A stretch of 42,495 bases of DNA from the NCBI GenBank assembly GCA_937873655.1, contig CALMYQ010000037.1, positions 1 through 42,495 on the forward strand, written 5' to 3'. This document shows positions 35,301-42,495 of this stretch, one piece after another (position 1 is the first letter of the stretch; every line of letters starts with the position of its first letter). The notes below the pieces were generated by a model. It did no database searches and was not told where the DNA came from. It was given only the letters and a program-made list of their open reading frames with translations. Source of the stretch: an uncultured Lewinella sp. (GTDB lineage: Bacteria > Bacteroidota > Bacteroidia > Chitinophagales > Saprospiraceae). Position numbers and translations under genes: made by a program.

Positions 35301-38300
35301 CACTGGAACCGTTGTCAATCTCCTCGGCGGTTACCGAAGCGGTGTGTTCCGCGCCGAGTTGAACGGTCAGGTTCTGGCAAAGCGCTGTCGGCGCCAGCTT
35401 ATCTTTGATGGTAACGGTGGCTGTGCAGGTGGAGGAATTTTCGCTGCCGTCGGCCACGGTCAGCGTGACGGTCGTCCCGCCGCTATTGATGGAATGGCTG
35501 CCCAGATTGGAGCTGGTATTGTTCGGGAATTCGGTCCATTCGGTACCCAGGCTCGGGAATCCCGCCGCGTTGGCGGTATTGCCGCTCAGAACATTCGGAT
35601 TGCGGACCAGCGTATGGTCTTGCGTGCTGTTGCCGGAAACGTTCCATTGCGTACCCGGGTCCTCGCCGATGCGGCCGATGATGTCGATCGGCGTGCCGTT
35701 TTTGGTCAGGACGACCGCGTCATCGCCGTTGAAAAAGCCTGAGTTGGAGGTTTGGTCGGCCTGGTTGAGGAAGGATGAATTTGCATCGTTATCGCAAACC
35801 ACCCAGACATCGCCGTCGGCGACCGTTCCGCTCAGGGTGATCGTCGTACCGGCGGTATTGCTGCCGCCGAAGTAGAACAGCAACTGGTAGCCGGAGAGGT
35901 TGACCGATGCGCCGGTGCCGTTGTAAATCTCAATGCATTTGTTGTTGTTGCTGCCTTCGATATATTCGGAAATGAACAGGTCTGCGATTTCCGGAGCGGG
36001 CGTGACATCCTCGCAATCAAAACCGGTGATGTCCAGGCTCAGGCTGCTGACGCCGCAGTTATCGGAAGAACCGTTGTCGATATCTTCTCCCGTAATGGAA
36101 GCGGTGCCGCTTGCGTTGAGTTCAACCATGATATCCTGACAAACGGCAGTCGGATCCACGTTATCTTCAACGGTAACGGTCGCTGAGCAGGTGGAAACAT
36201 TGTCATGGTTGTCGGTAACGGTCAGGGTCACGGTATTTGGCCCGAGGTCGGAACAACTGAAGGACTGCTGACTGAGGACTAAAGACTGAATTCCGCAACC
36301 ATCATTGGAGCCGTTATTGACAGCTGCCGCCGTGGTGCTGCCGTTGCCGTTGCTGTTCAGTTGAACCGTTACGTTCCGGCAAATGGCGTTGGGCGCGGCG
36401 TTGTCTTCCACCGTCACGACTGCCGAACAGGTTGACGTGTTGCCGCTTGGATCGGTAGCCGTCAGGGTGACGGTTGCCGGACCGTTAACGGTATGGCTGC
36501 CGAGGTTGGAGCTGGTATTGTTGGCGAACTCCGTCCACTCGGTGCCCAGGCTCGGGAATCCCGCTGCGTTGGCGGTATTGCCGGACAGAACACTCGGATT
36601 GCGGACCAGCGTGTGGTCTTGCGTGCTGTTACCGGAAACGCTCCACTGCGAACCCGGATCTTCTCCGATACGGCCGATGATATCGATCGGCGTGCCGTTT
36701 TTGGCCAGGACAACCGCGTCATCACCGTTGAAGAAGGTTGAGGTTGGAGTCTGATCCGCCTGATTGAGGAAGGAGGCGCCGGCATCGTTATCGCAGACTA
36801 CCCATACATCGCCGTTAGCGACCGTTCCGCTCAGGTTGATCGTCGTGCCGGCAGAATTGCTGCCGCCGAAATAGAACAGCAACTGGTATCCCGACAAGTT
36901 GACCGAGGCGCCGGTGCCGTTATAGATCTCAATACATTTATTGTTGGAAGATCCTTCGATATATTCCGAAATGAAGAGTTCGGTGATGGTACCGGTACTG
37001 ATGTCGTCGCAGTCAAAACTGGTTTGATCCAGGCTGAGCGATACGCCGCAGTTGTCGGAGGAGCCGTTGTCAACGGCAGCGGCGGCGAGCGTGCCGGTAC
37101 CGCCGGTGTTCAGCTGGACGGTCACATCCTGGCAAACAGCGTCCGGATCGAGGTCGTCTCTCACGGTTACGGCAGCGGTGCAGGTACTGGTACGGTTGCT
37201 GATATCGGTCACGGTGAGCGTAACGGTCTCCGGGGCGGGACCGCTGGCGGAAATGCAATTGAAGCTGCTGAAATCAAGGGCCAGCGATTGGAGTCCGCAT
37301 TCCGCCGTACTGCCGTTGTTGACATCATTGGCTGTGATGGAAGCGTTTCCGTTTTCATCGAGCTGAACGGTGACGTCCTGGCAAATGGCTTGCGGGGCGT
37401 CGCAGCAAGGATGATCATCCTCAGCAACCGTCACAGTCGATTGGCAGGTGGCGGTATTGCCGTTCACGTCGGTTACCGACAGGGTTACCGCTACCGGCGT
37501 TTCAAGGTCGTCGCAATCAAAACCGGTGATATCCGGCGTCAGGCTTCCGATCCCGCAATTGTCGGAAGAACCGTTATCAATGTCGCTGCCGGTAATGGAT
37601 GCCGTATGATCCGAACCCAACTGGACGGTAATGTTCTTGCACAGTGCTGTGGGAAACTGAAGGTCGCGGATTTCAATATAGAAAGAGCAGGACTCCTGGT
37701 TATTGGCGGCGTCCACTGCCGTCCATTGCATTTCATACCTGCCGACATCATAGAAACCGCTGGGGTCATTGCTGTAGCCGCTGAAAGGCCCAAGCGGGAT
37801 GCCGAGTTGGTCGACCAGGCGGTAGCGTGCAACCGTTTCAACTACCTCACAATTGTCGGAAGTAATCGGGGTCGGCACATCAATGCCAATGCCGCACTGG
37901 TTGAGTTGATTGCCCAATATCATTAAGCCGGGACAGGCAATTGAAGGCGGCGTATTGTCGGCAACATTGATCGTCGTGATGCAATTGTCATTATCGCCTT
38001 TGGAATCGGTGATCGTCAGGGTAACGGCCACTGGACCGACATCGTCACAATCGAATAAATCCGGAGATACGGTCAGGCTTTGCAGCCCGCAATCTGCTGT
38101 ACTGCCGTTGTCCACTTGTGCGGCCAGGAGCGTTGCGTTGCCGGTATTGTCCAGGGGGATGTCTACCGGGATGGTTACGCAATTGGCTACGGGGCCGTCG
38201 CAGCAAACGGTATTGACAAATATATCATCGGTGGCCTCGGAAGTGCATCCGCCGGACAGGCTGTAAGTGATGGTTTTCGTCCCGCTGCCGGCTGCTGCCG

Positions 38301-40419
38301 GGTTGAAACTGAAGGTCGTGCCGTTGTTGCCGTCGATCACGCCGGGACCGCTGTACACACCGCCGGTGGGAGAACCTCCGCCGAGGCCGGTGATGACGCC
38401 GTCTTCAATACAGACGTCCAGGTCAGGCGCCGTAAAGGTGACGATGGGTTGAGAGATCTGTACGATAAATTCTGTAGCCGGTCCTTCGCATCCGTATGAA
38501 TTGACCTGGGTAACCCAGTAGGATTGCGTTGTCGTATTGCCGGGGTCGTAAGATGATGCCGGTCCGGCCAGCAGATTGGCGGGCCCCAGATCGGGGTTGG
38601 CATCGTAGAAGTTGAACAGGCAATCTGCCGGTCCGTCGGCGTAAATGCCGAAATTGTCAATGGCGTATTCCTCGCCGGCTTCATCCACGTGCATGAAGAT
38701 CCGCAGCTTGAACAGCGGGCCAGGGTTGGGTATCGGGAAGGAGAATTCCTTGAAATCGCGGCTCAGCACATCGCAGTCGCCCACGCCGTCAAAGTCGGTA
38801 TCCAGGGCCAGGCCGGTGCCGCTTGCGCTCCGTGCGAATTGCAGGGCGGGGATCCAGAAACCGGCGTCGATCTGATAGTCGACCCGCAGGTAGCTGTCGG
38901 GTTCGCCGACATTGGCGCCCGATCCGTTGGGTGAAAACGGCGAGTTGGGGTTGGCCGCAAACAAGCCTTTAAACACGACCCCGGTCTCACCTACGATATT
39001 GGTCGTCGGCCCGCCGGCAGAGAAGTCGATCTGGAGCGACGGGTCGCCGTTGCCCACCAGGAGGTTGTCGTGGTCTTCACCGGCCCAGTAGTAGGAGCCG
39101 ACTTCGCCGTTGTAGTCGATGTTGAGGTCGGCATCAGTGACGCGGTTGAAATAAGCGTCAGGCGTACCGATGGTTTCAAGCGTAGCGTCGTACCGGGTCT
39201 GTTCCCCGTCTGTTTCGAAAGATTCTACAAAGAGCACCTTCTGGTTGGTGCAGCCGACTCCGGAGGAGGCCGGCGTGATCTCGGTCGAACCGGCAAGGCA
39301 GGCGTCGATCACCTGAGCGGGCGGAGCTCCCGGAGTGGGGTGTACCGTCAGTTGTGAACAAGCTTCTTCTTCGCAGACGCCGGAAGACAACGTATAAACG
39401 ATCGTGTGGGTGCCCGGCCCGGCTATAGCCGGATTAAAGGAAAAGGTCAGGCCGTTACCGCCGTCGATCACGCCGGGGCCGCTGTATACGCCGCCCATGG
39501 GCACGCCGCCGCTGAGACCGGTCTGCAGGCCGCTGCCTTCACAAACGTCGGCCAGGCCGATGAACAGGGGCGTCTGGATATCGGGAACGCCGCATCCGCA
39601 CACGCCAGGATCAATCTTGTTGGGGTCATTCGGGCAACCGTCAAGGCAGTTCGGGGTGCCGTCGTTGTCAGAATCGGTATCCGGTGTGCCGCATCCGCAG
39701 TCCCCGGGAGCAATTTTATTGGGGTCATTCGGGCAACCGTCCACGTCGTCGCAGGTGCCGTCGTTGTCGGCATCGCCGATCCCGTCGCAAGGACCGCCGC
39801 CGGTGTAAAGCGTCACGCCGGATTGCGGAACCAGGATATTATCGAACCGGATGGCTTCCCCGTCGACATCCACGCAAATGCGGATGACAAGCGTGTTTCC
39901 GGTAAGTCCGGATACGGTGAATGTTCTGGTACCTGATGGGAAATCATCTGCCTGGTAGCCGAATTGCACAAACGGTCCGCCGTTCAGGCTATACTCGGCC
40001 CTGATATAATCGTCCGGTTCAAGGTTGTCCTGTTCAGACGCAAAAACCGAAATAGAAACAGCCCCTGGAGCGCTGATGTCCAGGGTAGGACTCACCCAGC
40101 AAACTTCGTTGTCGGTGTCCTCCGCCTGGAAGAATGCAAATCCTCCAAATGTAAATACACCGAAATCATCCCCGTTGCTGAACCCGGAGAAGTCGCCTGT
40201 AATGGTCCAGTTGACACCCGTCAGGTTGGGAGTAGGCGTACAGGTTGAAGCGCTTGCGCCCGTACAGGTAGCGTTCACAACACCCTTCCCGCCTTGTCCG
40301 GTGAAATATTCCAGGTATTGTCCCTGTAAAAAATGAGGGAGAATAATGAGGATGATAGCCGCAAGAGGAATTCGGCCAGGTTTGCGAAAAAGCGCATTCC
40401 GCAGTAGAAATTGTTTCAT
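32332..40419 (-). CDS. Giant secreted HYR-like repeat protein with two lamin-tail domains, DUF1349-like domain and T9SS sorting domain
   Basis: This 2695-residue paralogue of the protein at 24017 has a matching signal peptide (MKQFLLRNALFRKPGRIPLA). It shares the jelly-roll-like start (YLEYFTGQGGKGVV), three thrombospondin-3-like calcium motifs (DPNKIAPGDCGCGTPDTDSD and others), and a block (399-532) identical in protein to 377-510 of the paralogue. HYR-like four-cysteine repeats fill most of the rest, but less uniform than in the paralogue. Two lamin-tail domains (about 1142-1311 and 1474-1643; LFISEYIEGS, KCIEIYNGTG, NGDDAVVL, GRIGEDPG) are inserted inside HYR repeats, not between them. The DUF1349-like domain (about 2395-2576) and a type A sorting domain (about 2600-2695) end it. 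It has its own promoter and terminator. A surface or adhesive role is likely; the lamin-tail parts might bind nucleic acid, protein or sugar, which is unknown here. Confidence 0.9.
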   Translation of the reverse strand: MKQFLLRNALFRKPGRIPLAAIILIILPHFLQGQYLEYFTGQGGKGVVNATCTGASASTCTPTPNLTGVNWTITGDFSGFSNGDDFGVFTFGGFAFFQAEDTDNEVCWVSPTLDISAPGAVSISVFASEQDNLEPDDYIRAEYSLNGGPFVQFGYQADDFPSGTRTFTVSGLTGNTLVIRICVDVDGEAIRFDNILVPQSGVTLYTGGGPCDGIGDADNDGTCDDVDGCPNDPNKIAPGDCGCGTPDTDSDNDGTPNCLDGCPNDPNKIDPGVCGCGVPDIQTPLFIGLADVCEGSGLQTGLSGGVPMGGVYSGPGVIDGGNGLTFSFNPAIAGPGTHTIVYTLSSGVCEEEACSQLTVHPTPGAPPAQVIDACLAGSTEITPASSGVGCTNQKVLFVESFETDGEQTRYDATLETIGTPDAYFNRVTDADLNIDYNGEVGSYYWAGEDHDNLLVGNGDPSLQIDFSAGGPTTNIVGETGVVFKGLFAANPNSPFSPNGSGANVGEPDSYLRVDYQIDAGFWIPALQFARSASGTGLALDTDFDGVGDCDVLSRDFKEFSFPIPNPGPLFKLRIFMHVDEAGEEYAIDNFGIYADGPADCLFNFYDANPDLGPANLLAGPASSYDPGNTTTQSYWVTQVNSYGCEGPATEFIVQISQPIVTFTAPDLDVCIEDGVITGLGGGSPTGGVYSGPGVIDGNNGTTFSFNPAAAGSGTKTITYSLSGGCTSEATDDIFVNTVCCDGPVANCVTIPVDIPLDNTGNATLLAAQVDNGSTADCGLQSLTVSPDLFDCDDVGPVAVTLTITDSKGDNDNCITTINVADNTPPSIACPGLMILGNQLNQCGIGIDVPTPITSDNCEVVETVARYRLVDQLGIPLGPFSGYSNDPSGFYDVGRYEMQWTAVDAANNQESCSFYIEIRDLQFPTALCKNITVQLGSDHTASITGSDIDNGSSDNCGIGSLTPDITGFDCDDLETPVAVTLSVTDVNGNTATCQSTVTVAEDDHPCCDAPQAICQDVTVQLDENGNASITANDVNNGSTAECGLQSLALDFSSFNCISASGPAPETVTLTVTDISNRTSTCTAAVTVRDDLDPDAVCQDVTVQLNTGGTGTLAAAAVDNGSSDNCGVSLSLDQTSFDCDDISTGTITELFISEYIEGSSNNKCIEIYNGTGASVNLSGYQLLFYFGGSNSAGTTINLSGTVANGDVWVVCDNDAGASFLNQADQTPTSTFFNGDDAVVLAKNGTPIDIIGRIGEDPGSQWSVSGNSTQDHTLVRNPSVLSGNTANAAGFPSLGTEWTEFANNTSSNLGSHTVNGPATVTLTATDPSGNTSTCSAVVTVEDNAAPNAICRNVTVQLNSNGNGSTTAAAVNNGSNDGCGIQSLVLSQQSFSCSDLGPNTVTLTVTDNHDNVSTCSATVTVEDNVDPTAVCQDIMVELNASGTASITGEDIDNGSSDNCGVSSLSLDITGFDCEDVTPAPEIADLFISEYIEGSNNNKCIEIYNGTGASVNLSGYQLLFYFGGSNTAGTTITLSGTVADGDVWVVCDNDANSSFLNQADQTSNSGFFNGDDAVVLTKNGTPIDIIGRIGEDPGTQWNVSGNSTQDHTLVRNPNVLSGNTANAAGFPSLGTEWTEFPNNTSSNLGSHSINSGGTTVTLTVADGSENSSTCTATVTIKDKLAPTALCQNLTVQLGAEHTASVTAEEIDNGSSDNCGIASISLNQTGFDCDDVAEPVSVTLTVTDNYGNASTCSATITVSDSQNPCCEGPQAVCQNITVQLDGSGNATITGDDIDNGSTSECGLESLEVDIADFDCNDVGSPVTVTLTVSDVNENTATCTATVTVEDNVAPTANCQNTTVQLGANGEGTASAGNVDNNSFDACGVQSTVLSPQSFSCEDVGANTVTLTVTDVNGNASTCSATVTVEDNVVPTALCQNITVQLDENGEGSAAAEAVNNGSSDACGVQSAVLSPLSFTCANVGSNTVTLTVTDVNGNASTCSANVTVEDNVAPTALCRNVTVQLDENGQGSTTAEDVDNGSNDACGVQSTVLSGQSFSCADVGDNTVTLTVTDNNGNQSTCTATVNVADQIAPVALCNDITVLLNDDGQGEITAQQVDNGSSDACGIFTLTLNQTKFDCGNVGTVVVTLIATDVNTNQGTCPATVTIIDPVAPEALCQNVTVQLGENGEGSTTAEAVDNGSEDACGIQSLELSQTGFNCNNAGANTVTLTVTDVNENTSTCTATVTVEDNIAPTALCQNVTVQLDENSGATTTAEAIDNGSTDACGLAGVSLNQTSFDCSDAGVVTVTLTVTDINDNTATCTATVTVGDDIDPEVECNDITVTLNGEGSIILDGSTMAEGTDNCTIDGYATNPPLLDCSTLGETIPVTVTVNDPSGNTASCTSLVTVEGLPCGWMEMPDGIGCTNGNEADYDIPSETFTLMASGCYTPSATSDESGFIKFPLCGDGSITAHIAGLTLPGFAGIVMRESDDPGAKKVAMAYQGVNAIARYIRYTTNGPAYPSYINTPGSRWLRIERTGNIFKGYHSYNGINWTYAFTVSVPMNECIQIGLIAWGASSGSAVTATFDHVTITPPYSGGMNQRSAFDPEFSASLEPASSPAVELWPNPAANLATLSLSEEWGRTESAEVSVTVMDEFGKVVATHRVDARVDNTVSLDMSRQAPGVYFIRVQDSEGHSTALRLLVVRP
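35490..36995 (-). repeat. Pair of lamin-tail-domain coding blocks
   Basis: The blocks at about 35490-35998 and 36486-36995 encode the two lamin-tail domains and are roughly 85-90 percent identical in DNA by eye, offset by nearly 1 kb. The piece between them encodes the end of one HYR repeat, a whole HYR repeat and the start of the next. Confidence 0.75.
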
Positions 40420-40640
40420 AATAGATGGTTGTAGAGAATATTTGATAAATATTTGGTCCTATGCTCTTTCATAGGTAAATGCCCTTCCAAACGCATGCAG
40501 GGAATAGCCGGGCCAAGGCGATACAGCGCCTTCAGCAATGAAAATCCTGATAGTGAATGAGATCTTTTCGGTAATGTATTTGAAGAGCCTCTAAAGTACT
40601 TAAACCTTGTGGTATATCGGCGGGGGAGAATAACAGATGG
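40420..40640 (-). promoter_or_regulatory. Long 5' leader of the giant gene at 32332-40419
   Basis: The predicted leader is about 215 bases with no Shine-Dalgarno site. TACAACCATC next to the ATG and TTTAGAGGCT (40586-40595 reversed) match the leader of the paralogue, at nearly the same distances from the start codon. The rest is AT-rich with no gene. Confidence 0.5.
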
Positions 40641-40671
40641 CAAAATTAATATTAACCCCGGGAAAAACAAA
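40641..40671 (-). promoter_or_regulatory. Promoter of the giant gene at 32332-40419
   Basis: On the - strand TTTG (40671-40668), a 19-base spacer and TAATTTTG (40648-40641) match the Bacteroidota consensus perfectly. Confidence 0.7.
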
Positions 40672-40738
40672 ATAAAATCAAAAACCTTGCAGATTTTGAT
40701 TTATAAAAATTTGATTTCCAGTTCTGTAGAAGAGCAAT

Positions 40739-40777
40739 AAAAATCGCCCCGGAAATTTGAAATTCATTTCCGGGGCG
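40739..40777 (-). terminator. Terminator of the partial giant gene at 40840
   Basis: CGCCCCGGAAAT (40745-40756) pairs perfectly with ATTTCCGGGGCG (40766-40777). On the - strand the stem is followed by ATTTTTATTG, a good T-run. Confidence 0.85.
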
Positions 40778-40793
40778 AAAAAGAATATTTGAT

Positions 40794-40838
40794 CTGGTGG
40801 CGCGAAACTTGTGTGGCATCTAGATTTCGCGCCACCAG
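40794..40838 (-). other. Perfect 14-pair inverted repeat touching the stop codon
   Basis: CTGGTGGCGCGAAA (40794-40807) and TTTCGCGCCACCAG (40825-40838) pair fully around a 17-base loop. The repeat ends one base from the stop codon of the gene at 40840 and precedes the terminator at 40739-40777. It may protect the transcript's 3' end or bind a protein. Confidence 0.7.
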
Positions 40839-40839
40839 G

Positions 40840-42495
40840 TTAGTTCCTGGTGATCACAAGCGGCGCAACCGACGTCCGTCCCGTTTCATCCCGCACCCGG
40901 ATAAAATAAAGTCCGGGTGCATGATTCCCCAGGTCTATTGCTGTAAAAATGCCCGGTTCCCGGTCGGCTATGGCATTCCGTACCAGCTGGCCGAGCCCGT
41001 CACGCACTTCCACAGTGACGTGGTCGCCCCAGCCGTCTGAAAACAGAATCGTTGCCCTGCCGTCAGTCGGGTTGGGCCAGACGGCAATATCCGGAGAGGT
41101 AAGCGCCTGCGCTGCGCCCGGATGAACACCTATTCGCTGGACACCGCCGAACGGGGGCTCAATCGTAACGTTGTCAAATGTGGCGGTAACCACTCCGTTG
41201 GACGTCATGCCTGAAACGATCAATCCGGCAAGTATGCAGTCGTTCATATCCACATAGTAACTGAAGGCAAGTATCCAGTAAACCCCATTGGCGGAATGAT
41301 ACCCCTGGAAGAGGTTGCCTGTCCGGATAATCCTGAACCACGTTGAACCCGGCGTGGGAAGGTAGCTGGGGAAAGCAGCTCCATTGGTCGTGTATCGAAC
41401 ATAACGCGCCACAGTGTTGCCGCCCTGATAAACCATCGCTACTTTCTTGGACCCCGGCTGGTCGGTTTCCCGCATGGTGATCCCCGCAAATCCGGGAAGG
41501 GTCAGGCCGGCAATATGGGCCGTTATCGAACCGTCTCCGCACAGCGGAAATTTGATGAACGCACTTTCATCCGTCATGTAGCCGGGCGTATAACAACCGG
41601 TAGCCGTAAGGCTGAAGGTGCCGGTGCCGGCGTCGTAACTGCTTTCGCTGCCGTTGACACAGCCGATGCCGTTGGTCATTTCCATCCAGTTGCACGGGAA
41701 GCCGGTTATAGTGACCGTGCTTGAACAGGTCTCCTCCGCACCGTTATTATCCCGGACAGTTACGAAAACTTCTGCCGCGCTGCCGATCTGTTCGCAAGTG
41801 ACCTCAGCAGGCGAAAGAACGATCTCCTGGATGCCCGCGCCGGAAACAATCTGGACCAGATCTTCCGGTTTCAGCAAAATGCCCGGCTCCCCGTTGAAAG
41901 TCACCGTGTGATCGTTGCACTCAATAGATAATGGAACGCTTTCTATTTTTTCGACCGTAAAACTGCAGGACGCACTGTTGCCGGCAGCATCCGCAGCCGT
42001 TATCATAACCGTCAGCGATCCGGATCCGGATTGAACGGCGCCTATTGCAGGGCTTTGGGTCAGAACAGGCGTTCCGCAGGCATCATCAGCCGTTGCCAGG
42101 TCCGTATAATCGGGAAGCGGCGCTGATGCACCCGCAATTACCAGTGTTTGTGTCCCCGGGCAGGTCAGCGCGGGTGGTGTGGTGTCCACGTAATTGGGAT
42201 CATCGCTGTCCACCAGGTTGTTGCAGTCGTTGTCCAGATTGTCGCAGATCTCGGGTGCGCCGGGATAGACGGTGTTGTTGTTGTCATCGCAGTCGCCGTC
42301 CTGGGTGGCGGTGTTGGCGGGCTGGGAACAGGCGAGGATGGGATCGCCGGTCCCGAACCCGTCGCCGTCGCTATCGGCGTAGTAGGCATTCAGCAGCCCT
42401 TCGTCGGTATTGCCGTCGCAGTTGTTGTCGATGCCGTCGCAGACTTCGGTTGCCCCCGGATTCACAGCCGGGTTATCGTCATCGCAATCGCCGTC
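40840..42495 (-). CDS. Giant secreted protein, C-terminal part (start beyond the window)
   Basis: Only the last 551 or so residues are in the window; the frame stays open to the right edge, with DGDCDDDNPA as the first visible residues, so the GTG at 42465 is internal. Visible parts are MopE-like metal-binding repeats ([32 protein letters not shown]), an HYR-type domain (PALTCPGTQTLV...SASCSFTVEK), and a diverged HYR-like repeat lacking some usual cysteines. The DUF1349-like cassette ([32 protein letters not shown]) and a T9SS type A sorting domain (DIAVWPNPTDGRATI...PLVITRN) follow. In layout it is closer to the protein at 15198-19178 than to the two HYR giants. Two hairpins follow its stop codon. 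Its likely role is surface attachment. Confidence 0.9.
   Translation of the reverse strand, partial: DGDCDDDNPAVNPGATEVCDGIDNNCDGNTDEGLLNAYYADSDGDGFGTGDPILACSQPANTATQDGDCDDNNNTVYPGAPEICDNLDNDCNNLVDSDDPNYVDTTPPALTCPGTQTLVIAGASAPLPDYTDLATADDACGTPVLTQSPAIGAVQSGSGSLTVMITAADAAGNSASCSFTVEKIESVPLSIECNDHTVTFNGEPGILLKPEDLVQIVSGAGIQEIVLSPAEVTCEQIGSAAEVFVTVRDNNGAEETCSSTVTITGFPCNWMEMTNGIGCVNGSESSYDAGTGTFSLTATGCYTPGYMTDESAFIKFPLCGDGSITAHIAGLTLPGFAGITMRETDQPGSKKVAMVYQGGNTVARYVRYTTNGAAFPSYLPTPGSTWFRIIRTGNLFQGYHSANGVYWILAFSYYVDMNDCILAGLIVSGMTSNGVVTATFDNVTIEPPFGGVQRIGVHPGAAQALTSPDIAVWPNPTDGRATILFSDGWGDHVTVEVRDGLGQLVRNAIADREPGIFTAIDLGNHAPGLYFIRVRDETGRTSVAPLVITRN

Overview
The window comes from a Bacteroidota genome, most likely a Saprospiraceae/Lewinella-type bacterium. 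The grounds are several giant secreted proteins ending in type IX secretion (T9SS) type A sorting domains, a hybrid two-component regulator with a propeller sensor and an AraC output domain, a TonB-dependent receptor with a carboxypeptidase-regulatory-like N-terminal domain, promoters of the Bacteroidota TTTG / TAnnTTTG type, and long runs of HYR-like, MopE-like, SprB-like, cohesin and lamin-tail modules. I see no tRNA, rRNA, transposase, integrase or CRISPR array.

Left part (1-9972, + strand). A secreted protein of unknown function is followed by a short tandem-repeat array. A promoter-led gene row comes next: a DUF2064 glycosyltransferase-like protein (1275-2015), an Oar-like TonB-dependent receptor (2152-5208), a YnjB-type solute-binding lipoprotein (5237-6457), two permeases that correspond to the halves of the fused E. 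coli YnjC (6420-7286, 7393-8163), a YnjD-type ATPase (8289-9023), and a radical SAM enzyme overlapping the ATPase by 17 bases (9007-9972). Together these form an uptake route from outer membrane to cytoplasm ending in a radical SAM enzyme. The substrate is unknown, and this is the best candidate here for an undescribed system.

Middle part (10051-15080). On the - strand, a 904-residue T9SS protein with two cohesin domains, a third cohesin-like domain, three SprB-like repeats and an internal dockerin is followed 41 bases later by a small secreted protein with its own dockerin-like pair. A + strand gene (13593-15080) encodes a cytoplasmic, all-helical protein of unknown function.

Right part (15198-42495, - strand). 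Four giant secreted proteins are present: 15198-19178, 24017-31951, 32332-40419, and one running off the right edge (40840 onward). All end in the same DUF1349-like beta-sandwich cassette plus a T9SS sorting domain, preceded by HYR-like four-cysteine repeats. The two largest are paralogues. They share an N-terminal block of 134 identical residues whose DNA has drifted at silent positions, and they have related 5' leaders. A hybrid two-component regulator (19614-23603) lies among them and may control them, but nothing in the sequence proves this. Intergenic DNA holds three copies of a small hairpin element, two arrays of an 8-base unit, and several strong intrinsic terminators. One of those terminators lies inside the 3' end of a convergent gene.
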